Positions 10,163 to 19,800 of a DNA stretch of 25,000 bases are shown one piece after another; the stretch's first letter is position 1, and every line of letters starts with the position of its first letter. The DNA is from Owenia fusiformis (lineage: Eukaryota; Annelida; Polychaeta; Sabellida; Oweniidae). The translations under genes and the position numbers were made by a program. The notes under the pieces were generated by a model, which searched no databases, was not told the DNA's origin, and saw nothing but the letters and a program-made list of their open reading frames with translations. The stretch lies in assembly GCA_903813345.2 (NCBI GenBank), contig CAIIXF020000159.1:1-25000 (forward strand). Reading direction: 5' to 3'.

Positions 10163-10675
10163 CAGTACTATGTAGGTTAAAGTGTAACAGTTTTGTCAAA
10201 AGTCAATCTACAGTACTATGTAGGTTAGGGGAGGCATCAAAAGTTCAATGTCTGATAGGAAACTAAATAAATCTAGTTTGGGGGGGAGGGGGTCAAAGCT
10301 ATTTCAGTTTGCTATCCGACAAATTTCAACATTTAAATTTTTCCCAATTTCGACTCGAAATGCCTTGGAATGGTTTAAAAATAAAGACTTTACCAGATGC
10401 CTTCTTCACCAAGATGCATGGAATATTATGCCTATTGTTGTTGGCACATGTTTTAAGAATCATAAATAACTTATAGTACTGGCCCCATGAAAGTCCAAAT
10501 TGAGTCGCTAAAACATGTGAAAAGTCCGCGATCAACTTTCATTGTATTTAGTTTTGAGGGGGAGAGAGGGGGTCCAACTCAAAACTAGATTTATTTAGTT
10601 TCCTATCAGACATTGAACTTTTGATGCCTCCCCTTAACATGTAACATTTGGGTGATAAGTCAATCTATTGGAAGG
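10163..10675 (+). promoter_or_regulatory. Upstream region of GST copy 1: two 48-bp direct repeats, split by a MITE
   Basis: CAGTACTATGTAGGTTA begins units at 10163 and 10211. The second unit is interrupted at 10228 by a MITE and resumes at 10634 (TTAACATGTAACA... to AATCTATTGG). The same pair of units, uninterrupted, precedes copy 3 at 23405 and 23455. Conservation in front of both genes suggests, but does not prove, a promoter element. No clear TATA box was seen. Confidence 0.5.
10228..10633. mobile_element. Harbinger-type MITE with TTA target duplication
   Basis: The ends are GGGGAGGCATCAAAAGTTCA and its reverse complement. Terminal inverted repeats run about 50 bp inward, through GATAGGAAACTAAATAAATC. 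TTA flanks both sides (10225-10227 and 10634-10636). The equivalent site before copy 3 (about 23470) reads AGGTTAAAGTG with no insert, a paralogous empty site. A 3-bp TTA duplication is typical of PIF/Harbinger elements (TWA). No transposase is encoded. It lies about 100-500 bp upstream of the GST copy 1 start codon. Confidence 0.88.
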
Positions 10676-10729
10676 TCAAATCACAACGTGCACAAACTTG
10701 AAGTCTAGCTGACTCTCTGGCAGTTTTCA

Positions 10730-13700
10730 ATGGCAGAATACAAACTCTACTATTTCTATGTTAGAGGTAAGATATCTATTCATTTTTAGGAAAAACTTAT
10801 TTCTTCATAACATAATCTGCTAAAGTTCCTCAAGGTTGAGAGCTCTACACCCACCCAGATATCATTAAAAGGACCCTTATAATGCATAATCTGCAGAGAA
10901 AAAAACTTAATCAGACAAACAAGGTCACTCAATTTTTTACACTTTGGCTGCCAGACTATCACATCACATTTTATAAATTCTTTAGTGATTGTATAAATCA
11001 TATTGGGGGCAATTTTTTTTATTTCTTCAATGTGATTGAAATTTTGATTTTTGCACATGACAAACTTAGACTAGTTGCTCACAATATTATAAGTTCAATA
11101 TTAAGTCAGATTTGAACTTCTGGAAGTTGTAGATGGTTTCGAAAAAAAATTGGTCGATTTGAAGAAAGCTGAAAAAAGACCTTTTTGACCTTGAGAAAAA
11201 AAACAAAAATTGGGCTAGGGGCTCTTAGCTAAAACCGATGGATTTACACTCGCTTGTAAAACGTTTTAACACTAAGACGTCTTGGCTCTGACTAATGTCC
11301 TAGAACGTTTTAGGTAAGTGCTCTTAGCCGAGAGCTCTTGAGAAAATCTGGATTTACATTACATTGTAAAACGTACGATAAAACGTTTTAGCCAAGACAT
11401 CTTAGGATTGTAGTGTAAATCCAACAAATGTACAATGTAAGTTAGATCTAAAACATCTAGAGAAATCATGAACTACAAACTAAAATGGATAGATTTTAAG
11501 TATACCTTTTCATGACCTCTTATATCTTAAAGATGAGGATAGATCAGTGCAAAATATTTTTTCATTTGAAAAAGATTAGGCACATGTTTTTTATTTGATC
11601 CACAAGGTTCTGCATAACTTGCTTATTCATAAACTTTAATCTTATGGAATCTCAGGAAATCTCTTAAAAGGAGCACGTAGGTTATCGCAAATAATTTCAG
11701 ATGGTTATATCTTGGATTATGAATATTTTCTAAGAATGAAGTATATCTTTTAGATCTATTCATTAATTATATACAGTAATAATAAAATCAAACGAACTTG
11801 GAGATATTTAACTAGCAATTAACCCATCAACACACTTTTCAAAAATGTTGACCTCTTTTTCACCAAAAATTCTATCATTTTTTACAATGTTTAATGCATT
11901 ACTATTCTTTATTTTAATGTATCTAATATTTCTTGAAACAAAAACTTAATTGCTTTAAGATTAGTGTTCCCAATGTTATTTTTCCATGGAAAAAACTCAT
12001 GCTATCCATTGGTTTCATCTCATTTTGGTCCTCCAAATTCATTATCTTTAAAGTCCCTGGAGCAATCCATTTTTCCTCCTAGGAAATAGAACATGTCTCA
12101 AAGCACATTCTAATTATGCATTCAACAATATAATAAAAGGTTACATTTTTGGTGAAAATTAGGTCAACATTTTTGAAAAAGAATGTTGATTGGTCCATTG
12201 CCCCTTCAATATGACTTAGGTCTGATTAACAAAATTATCATTATATATACTTTTCTTGAAGATAATGAATGAATTTAAAAGATACACCCATGTTTATGAT
12301 AAAAAAACATTCATAATTCAAGCTAGAATTGTTTGAAATTGTTTGCGATAACCTATGTGCTCCTTTATCAAATCATATTTAACTAATGGATCATCTTCTT
12401 CAGCATCACCAGACAACTATATTAACACCTCAGTCCCTCAAGGAAGTATCCTGGGACCTTTGGTCTTCCTGATTTGTATCAATGATCTTCCAGAAAACAA
12501 GAAATTATTCTAAATCATGCCAGATCAGATCTCATTCTCAAATCACAACTTAAGGCCCACAACTGGACAACTGTTGACTCTCCAAACTGTGAATATGGAG
12601 CGCCTGAGACTTTCCGCCATTTGTTTTTTAAATGCCCATTGAAAACCAAACAAATTCTTAAATTGAATAGAGATATTGAACTTATCACTGGAAACCAATC
12701 TCAGTTCAGGACCCAGATGGACAAAATAAACCTTTACTTATTTGCTCACCCTTCACTTACTCAGGAACAAATTGACAATCTGTTATCAGTGGTGAGTTTA
12801 TTTCTTATTGAGCATGCATAGATACATGTACTTGAAAGCTTGTCTACTATTGTTCTCAGCCTTACCACTCCTATCTCTACTGCTCTTCTCCCCATGTTTC
12901 ATTCTCTTACATTTTACTGTAGTATCATGAAGTCTTCTGCACAAAGAAGGTACAGATCAGTCACATGTTTTAGTCATTGGAGACTATGGCGTGAACCTCT
13001 TTTCCCTACTCACATTACTATATCTTTGTTTCCAGGACCATACAGGCAGAGGCAGCAGCCCCCCCCCCCACACTCCAATTAAAATGCAGATACTTTTTTT
13101 TTTTTTCTTCTAAAATATAACGGTGTATAAACCATGTTTACAAATTATAATTACCACATTGAGGGACACCAATAATGCCACTGGCGATTGGGTTCCTCAT
13201 GTATAATATGTACTTATAATGATTAATGACAATAAAATCTCTTGATTTAAAAAAATTGATCCACATAACATATTTGATCAAACAAGTTAATATAAAACTC
13301 ATCACTTTAATACAAAGTACTCATCACTTTAATCTAAAGTACTTAGAAAAATCGAAAGCCATATAGGTCAGGTCTGTAGCCAGGGTGATATCTTCTAAAA
13401 AATGTGGATTCATTCATAACATGATAATGTATCAAGTTTTGTGATTGCTTAAATATGCATTTTTCAAAACAGGTAAGGGTCAAGTGATCAGATATGTCCT
13501 TGAAGATAATGATGTCTCGTTCGAGGATATAGTAGTTCCATTGTGGTCAGAGAAGATAAAGCAACGTTGTCTTAGCGACCAGGGATTTTACATCGAAGAA
13601 GTTTTAAATCCTAAACCGGACTGGCTGAGCAAAGAATGGCAGGAGTTGAAACCAAAAACTGTAAGTTACGAATTACAGGGTGGTCAAAAAGTTGAAATCC

Positions 13701-15086
13701 TGCATTTTCTTCAAATTTTTGTCATTTTAAGAAATTACTCCCTAATCTGACACATTTGTACATCATTTAATTACCTACCAGCCTACCATATTTCATGACC
13801 ATCATACTGATAGTAACAATGTTAGAGCACTTTGCACAACACTCTTCAGATTTGGCCATCCTTGCGCTGAAGGCAAACCTGCACAGTTGTCAATGATCCG
13901 AATGCATTCCTAAGAAGGAGGAATTTTCCAGATTGTTTCAAGTGCCTTTTTATTTTCAAAATTGTTGTTTTTCTCATTGCAGACATTTGGTCAACTACCC
14001 TACCTTACTGGCCCAGATGGACTGGAGCTATCTGAATGTTATGCCATATTGCGATATTTTGGACGCAAACTTAATCTCTATGGCAACAATGATATCGAGG
14101 CTGCCAAGATTGATATGTTACTAGAGCGTGAACATCAAACATTGGTTGGGGTACTTATATCATTGTTAGTAAGTTGCTTATCATACTAGAAAAGAAATCT
14201 GCTCTAGAGTAAGCAAATTCCACCAATCAAAACATATTTTATCAAGTCCCTCATTTTCATCATTGCATGAGAGCAACCAAGAAGGAATAGACGAGACAAC
14301 TACGACAACCTCCTAAGTTCAATATTAAAAATGAAATACGAAAATCTACCCTTTGCATTCATTCGACTTCGCTTCTCAAAAGAGAGCTTCATCTTCACTC
14401 TTTCAGTTTTCAATAAATCTCTGAACTCAACAAGCCAATCAGAGCTAATTGGAATAAATATTAATCAAATGTAACCAGAACTATACCCAGCTATGTATTT
14501 TACAGACAAAACAAGATGATGCTGCAAGGATAGAGAATACGAAGATATGTGATACCCTGGCAATATTTCAGGTATGATTGCTCCTATCATGATTAAAACT
14601 ATCACCTCATCATTTATTTCCAAGGAATTTTAGTTCTTCTGAGCAAAGAAAACAAAGTTCACTTCATTTTGAATGGCACATTTTGAGAGAATATTTTGGG
14701 AATAACAATATTTAAGACTAGCACTAGTGTGAAAGAGGGATTTTCTTACAAGGCTCTGTTCCATAAGAGTGAGAATCAATATTTGATATCCAGTAAAATT
14801 ATAGTCTATTACATTGTAAAAAAATATTGGAAACTTTTTTTAGAATCTTCTGGAAAAGAATAACAAAGGAGAAGGCTACTTTGTGGGAGATAAGATCTCT
14901 ATTGCAGACTATGCCATGTTGGATCTCCTAGATGCCTGTACGAGTCTCTCAAGCACAATGCTAGATGCCTACCCAACACTGAAGTCATTCTATAACCGCA
15001 TGGCTTCAAGGGAAAAGATTGCAGCGTGCAAAGCCTCAGAAAAGTACAAATCTTTCTATGTTACTGGCAATCTTGGACGAAAGTAG
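10730..15086 (+). CDS. Glutathione S-transferase, Pi-like, copy 1 (5 exons, complete)
   Basis: Exons are 10730-10766, 13473-13660, 13983-14168, 14506-14571 and 14844-15086. All introns are GT/AG and the joined frame gives about 239 residues. The family conjugates reduced glutathione to electrophiles in the cytosol as a dimer. The N-terminus MAEYKLYYFYVRG has the catalytic Tyr8 followed by the F-x-x-RG signature. GQLP (about 78-81) has the cis-Pro of the thioredoxin-like domain. The C-terminal domain has YFVGDKISIADYAMLDLLDA with the N-capping box, then DAYPTLKSF and a Pi-like tail. Oddities: about 29 extra residues between strand 2 and helix 2 (roughly 36-65; Pi enzymes are usually near 210 residues), and Glu-Cys at 93-94 where Pi enzymes have Gln-Ser contacting glutathione. 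The extra segment lies where Mu enzymes carry their loop, so class is Pi-like rather than certain. Intron 1 (2.7 kb) is swollen by transposons. Confidence 0.93.
10786..11105. repeat. Intron-1 block shared with copy 3
   Basis: This block matches 23616-23935 closely (for example 'CACCCACCCAGATATCATTA' and 'AAGGACCCTTATAATRCATA') and is absent from the 130-bp intron 1 of copy 2. It is an old insertion inherited by copies 1 and 3. Its 3' end joins a degenerate repeat ('AGTCAGATTTGAACTTCTGG') also found at 15890-16215. Confidence 0.8.
11239..11423. mobile_element. Short MITE with 12-bp perfect terminal inverted repeats
   Basis: TGGATTTACACT at 11239-11250 is matched by AGTGTAAATCCA at 11412-11423. 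Inside, TTGTAAAACGTTTTAACACTAAGACGTC and TTGTAAAACGT...AAAACGTTTTAGCCAAGACATC recur, so the interior is an imperfect repeat rich in AAAACGTTTT palindromes. It is about 185 bp and non-coding. It lies in intron 1 of GST copy 1 and is missing from copies 2 and 3. Confidence 0.65.
11667..12366. mobile_element. 700-bp foldback element in GST copy 1 intron 1
   Basis: AAAGGAGCACGTAGGTTATC at 11667 is matched by the reverse complement of AAAGGAGCACATAGGTTATC ending at 12366. Complementarity continues inward through ATTATGAAT, 'TATCTTTTA', 'TTTCAAAAATGTTGACCT' and 'TTTTCACCAAAAAT', so almost the whole element is two inverted arms. Both termini resemble the start of the Helentron-like element at 21706 (AAAGGAGGAGGACAATTAGC), as if two 5' ends were joined head to head. 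No clean target duplication was found. Confidence 0.75.
12391..13250 (+). mobile_element. Internally deleted LINE (CR1/Jockey-like) fragment
   Basis: In frame from 12391 the translation contains VPQGSILGPLVFLICINDLP, the conserved RT region B of non-LTR retrotransposons, and reaches a stop at 12511. A second frame (from about 12513 to 12821) encodes the usual C-terminal tail ending in a damaged zinc knuckle, CEYGAPETFRHLFFKC (C-x9-H-x4-C; the second Cys of the normal motif is Gly). The YADD catalytic box and several hundred residues between the two parts are missing. The 3' end has a poly-pyrimidine/T run (13090-13110) and AATAAAATCTCTTGATTTAA near 13232-13251, a form typical of CR1-type tails. 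It lies sense-oriented in GST copy 1 intron 1. Confidence 0.75.
13676..13919. mobile_element. Truncated CAGGGTGG MITE in GST copy 1 intron 2
   Basis: It begins at the same base of intron 2 as the complete copy in GST copy 3 (GTAAGTTACGAATTA|CAGGGTGG in both). It stops at about 13919, in mid-element, after ATCCGAATGCATTC. The right arm and the right TA are gone, and normal intron sequence similar to copy 2 resumes. The insertion thus predates the split of copies 1 and 3, and copy 1 later suffered a deletion. Confidence 0.85.
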
Positions 15087-15362
15087 ATTGATATAGAAAC
15101 AGTATCTAAGTTGCAAACATGAACAGTTCAAATTGTTGCCAGAAATGCTATCATTGTAATCGAAATGTGAACAAATCTTAAAGATTTGAAAATATTCCAA
15201 ATAGTACTATGGCTCAAATGTGAAGTGATTTCAGTCAAATTGGCAACCATATTTTGGACATCTTGTGATAATTATAATGGAATTAAATGATAGTTTTTAG
15301 TTATTAAGCTCAATAATTAGTTTTCTATGAGAAACCTGTGACAGATGGGTATGGAATTGCAA

Positions 15363-15381
15363 TAGCTCACAGTGTGAGCTA
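15363..15381 (+). repeat. Perfect hairpin in the GST copy 1 3' region
   Basis: TAGCTCAC-AGT-GTGAGCTA forms an 8-bp stem with a 3-nt loop, followed by AAAAA. The same hairpin with a CAT loop ends the Helentron-like element at 22391-22409. It is absent from the equivalent position after copy 2, so it is probably a small element remnant inserted in the 3' UTR. Confidence 0.7.
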
Positions 15382-15477
15382 AAAATAGTGATTGTAACAA
15401 TATATCGCCACTTCTTGGTGGAATGACATAATAACAGGATAATATTATTTATGTACAAAATTTTGGATTATATGCAA

Positions 15478-15483
15478 AATAAA
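15478..15483 (+). promoter_or_regulatory. Polyadenylation signal of GST copy 1
   Basis: AATAAA occurs in the phrase TATGCAAAATAAA, about 390 bp after the stop. It is conserved at the equivalent place after copy 2 (21168-21173), while surrounding 3' sequence decays. This supports a 3' UTR of about 400 nt. Confidence 0.6.
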
Positions 15484-15499
15484 GGAGATGCTTTTTAAA

Positions 15500-16879
15500 C
15501 AATTTTTGAGATTAATCAAGTTGGTTGTATCTACCTAGGCTTAAATTTACTTAACAATAAAGAGTGTATTTTTGTATAAAAATCTTCCAAACATCATTCT
15601 GCTTCAGATTCAGTCATAAAAAGTGGGTGTCACCAACTTGTTTTTTTGCTTAAAGCTAGAAAACATTGATGCCCCATGTTGCCCCATGTTGGGGTATGGA
15701 CGAGTAGGGGATTAGAAGGATGGCTTCTCAAAAACTGAACTATCAATTTATTTTATTTTTGCACATATGATAGGTCAATCAACCAAAGATAATTATAGGT
15801 CACTGAAAGGAAAGTAAAGAGTTCTATAGACAAGGCATTAACATGACAAAATGTCACCACCTAGTTGCTCTAAATATCATGAGTTCAATCTTAAGTCACA
15901 TTTGAACCTGAAATTTGAAAGTCCTTTTTGACTTTTACCGAGAGAAGGTCATTGAAGGTAAAATCTTAAATTTATAATCAGATATGAATTTCTGAGAACT
16001 TGTAGATGATTTTGAAAAAAGATTTGGTCAATTTGAAGTAACTTGAAAAAATACCTTGAGAAGGTAATTGAAGGTCAATCTCAAATTTTAATTCAGATTT
16101 GAACTTCTGAGAACTTGTCCTTTTTGACCTTTTTCACCCTCATAGAAAGTCAAATCTCAAAGCTTAAGTCAGATTTGAACATCTGAGGACTTGTAGATGA
16201 TTTTGAAAAAATATGAGCCAGTCTGAACAGTATTTGTTCAGTTACTGAACGTTGAAAGAATTTGTAACAGATGCCGGACACCAAACGCCATTACACACAT
16301 CGGTCACCAACAGCCATTACAAAAAACAGAGACCATAAAAATATGTCATTTCTTTTGGTGGTGACATAAAAAGTCAAGAAAGCTATTCATATACATCTGG
16401 ATAAACCAACTCTGAATAGAGATTCAAGACTCATAGACAAACCGTTGCTAGAAACAGTGAGGCCAAGGTTAGGTTCAAGACCAAGGTCAATAACAGCAGC
16501 GTTGGCGAGGAATCAAACAATAGAACATTACTGATGAAGGATGCAGTTACATTTGAAAGCTCTGACAATCTAGTTATTTATGGTTAGTAAAGAGGAGTCC
16601 TCAGTTAATACAACTCAATTCAATACAAGAAATAATAATGATGTGGAAGAGCATTAACTTTGAGCAACTTAAAATACACTTTGATTTGACCTGGATTTTA
16701 AGTTTTGCCTCTAACATTGTAATACTGTTTTCCACTATCATTATCAATATCATGTCTTGTACAAAGTTACACGACATTAACTTTAGACAGATAACACACA
16801 TATCTGTAAGTGTAACACAAGTTATAGTTTGTATAATGATTTAACCTACTGGTTACCTACCGACTCACAGACAGTTATC
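15500..16879. repeat. Intergenic region with degenerate repeats, upstream of GST copy 2
   Basis: No gene was found. Between 15890 and 16215 the phrases 'CAGATTTGAACTTCTGAGAACTTGT', 'AGATGATTTTGAAAAAA' and 'GAAGGTCAAATCTC' recur three to four times at irregular spacing, giving an old tandem repeat also represented in copy 1 intron 1 near 11106. A hairpin-like phrase GGTGGTGACATAAAAA lies at about 16358. Two short opposed frames at 16601-16844 are unsupported. The 48-50-bp upstream repeats of copies 1 and 3 are not clearly present here. Confidence 0.5.
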
Positions 16880-19800
16880 ATGGCAGAATACAAACTATAT
16901 TATTTCCATGTTAGAGGTATGATAACTATTCATTTTTAGGAAAAACTATTCATTCATGACATGATAATTAATGTAACAAGTTTTGTGAGTGTTTTAATCT
17001 GTCTATATGAAAAAAAGCTTGATAAATGTGCATTTTTTCAAAACAGGTAAGGGTCAAGTGATCAGATATGTCCTTGAAGACAACAATGTCTCGTTCGAGG
17101 ATATAGTACTTCCAATATGGTCAGAGGAGATAAAGCAACGTTGTCTTAGCAACCAGGGACTTTACAGCGAAGACTTTGCCAATTTCAAACCAGACTGGCA
17201 GAGCAAAGAATGGCAGGAGTTGAAACCAAAAACTGTAAGTTACTAAATATTTTCAAACTTTGTCAAGTTTCCTTGCTTTAGAAGTAGATATTTTAAAAGG
17301 CTTTTCAAAACTCTACAAAGGGCGGCCAAATGGCAATATATTCAGGTCTTCTGTGTAGGGCCTTGAAGTAATATTACAATGATAACAACATTATTACTGT
17401 ATCTCAAATTCTAAAATGTGATTCTTAAGGGTAGATCTTTCTAGACATACCATACGCATACATAACTTTAACCTGTAATGAAATATCATAAGCTGTTGAA
17501 TAAAAAAATACAATTGAGGGTGTTCTTGACGAACTTGAGAGATATAATTCACCACTGGGGTTGGACAATAAAGTTTTTTTTCTGATCTGCAATATTATAA
17601 CCAGTAGCTTCAATACATGTATATTTCTTCAACTTATCATCATTTTAATTCTTGTGTTTGTTTCAACTGCCTTTTTTCATTGCAGACATTTGGCCAACTA
17701 CCCTACCTCACTGGCCCAAATGGACTGGAGATTGCTGAATGTTATGCCATATTGCGATGTTTTGGATGCAAACTTAATCTCTATGGCAACAATGATATTG
17801 AGGCTGCCAAGATTGATATGTTACTAGAGCGTGAAAATCAGACCATAACTGAGATATTCAAATCATTATTTGTAAGTTGTTTATCATACAAGACAAAAAA
17901 ACAGCAACCCCCTGGAGTAAGCAAATCCCACCAATCAAAACACATTGTATCAAACAACTCTTTTTCTTTTTTTTTTTTTTTTTAAATTTTTAAAATATTT
18001 AAAAACATATTGACTTCTGTAATATATTCTTACAAAGTATATTTTACACATTCACTCCATTTCACACACATCCTTCTTCATTCATTCCATATCATATTAT
18101 CATTTTCTTTACAGTATTTTAAATACATTTCGAATTTTTTGTACACTGGTAGTTCTTGTAGCATTTTTTGATTATACAAGAAGTATTTTGCAATAATTAT
18201 AATCATATTTTCGTATTTGCTCCATTTTTTTGAGCCAAAGAGCACATTGTTTAAATCAGAATATTTGAGTTTTTTCAAAATGTGTTGCTTAACACTGTTC
18301 CAAAACTGATTTGTATATTCACAAAGATAAAACAAGTGATCAATCGTTTCAAATGCAGTATGACAGAATTCGCACATCGGCGATTGTATTACATTATATT
18401 TAAATAGATCATTATTTGTATATAAAATGCAATTTATAAGTTTAAATTGAAAAGCCCTGTGTTTAGAATACGTTAAAATGTAATGATAATATGTATAGTA
18501 AAAATTCCAGTCTTCTTCGTTTATTTCATATTTCATACTAAGCTTTCCTTTCGCTGTTGGTTGTTCAACAATGTGTGACAATAAAATAGAATAAAATAAT
18601 TTTGATGTACATTTGTTAAACTGATATATATTTTTTCCATGTACAATATCAAAATTACAGTGTTTTACATCAAAATTGACATTATTTTCAAATACATTAT
18701 TTCTTATAAGCCAAGTTCTTGGGATGGCTTTTACAATATTATTGATTTCTTTAAGGTATCTATCTGGTGTATCTATGACCGAACAAATAAAATTGAATTT
18801 TGATAACCCAAATGCTTTCACAATTTGTATTTTCCCTATTATTGTTAGTTGTCTAGTTTTCCACAGGTTAAGAGTTTGTTTTAAGTGATTTATCACAACT
18901 CTAAAATTTTGCTCATATTTCTTGGTTTCATCATGGTTAAAGAAAACACCCAAAACTTTTATTTCTCTAACCTGTTTAAGTGCACTAATTTCCCAAGTTT
19001 CATTTTTTGATTTGCCAATAGTGAAGAGTTCAGTTTTTTCTAAATTAGTTTTCAACCCACTACAATTTTCGAAGTCTTTTAGCACTCTCATAGCTTGGTG
19101 TACAGATTCTTTATCTCTTACAAAAAGTGTCATGTCATCTGCGTAATTACTAAGTTTTATCCTTATCTTCCCCAATTTTGATCCCTTTGATTGAATGATC
19201 ATCTCTTATTGCTTGTGCCAGAAACTCTACTGAGAGAATAAACAGTATCAAACAACTCATCATTTTCATCACAACATCATAAAATCTACCAGAAAGTTAT
19301 AGTTCAGGGGGATGAATTCATTTAATAAAATATAAGAAATTAAGGACAATATTGAAAGTTCAATATAGCCCCACACTATTTGGTGGGGACATAAAATGTA
19401 AATATTATAACAAATATCATTTAATAATAAACCATAACTACTCTATGTATTTTTAGGTTAAACAAGAATATGTGATGCCCTGGCAATATTTCAGGTAGAT
19501 TAATTATATTGTTCTTACTTAATAATCACATCCTATCACCTCATCATTTATTTCCAAAGATTCCTCATTATGAATGCATCATGCTAATGGCCTAGTCACA
19601 TAGCCCGGGCGATGTCCGGCATCGGTAGAGCTCGGTGGATTTTTTTGGTGCCACCGAGCTCTCCTCATCGGAAGCAGAGCTCGGTGACGTGAACGGACTC
19701 CGTCCAGACATCTTCAGGCGACCGACCGAACACCGGCCGGTGACCGTACGGAGTCTGTCTCAAAATGGTAGTTTTTTTCTGCCGATGTGGCAGCAACTAC

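Noticed and set aside
10700-10729. Antioxidant response element before the GST start codon (TGACTCTCTGGC)
   Set aside because: The spacing does not fit TGACnnnGC, and copy 2 has CGACTCAC instead. A GST would be a tempting target, but the motif is not there.
10786-11115. Opposed open frames of 90 and 77 residues, with a relative on the minus strand at 23616-23834
   Set aside because: They lie in an intronic block shared by duplication. The two minus-strand versions differ by a frameshift and substitutions without synonymous bias, so this is chance coding in duplicated intron DNA.
13100-13260. tRNA- or SINE-like promoter boxes
   Set aside because: No A/B box pair with proper spacing was found here or elsewhere in the window; the segment fits a LINE 3' tail.
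16601-16844. Opposed frames upstream of GST copy 2
   Set aside because: They are AT-rich and low complexity, mutually antisense, with no counterpart upstream of copies 1 and 3.
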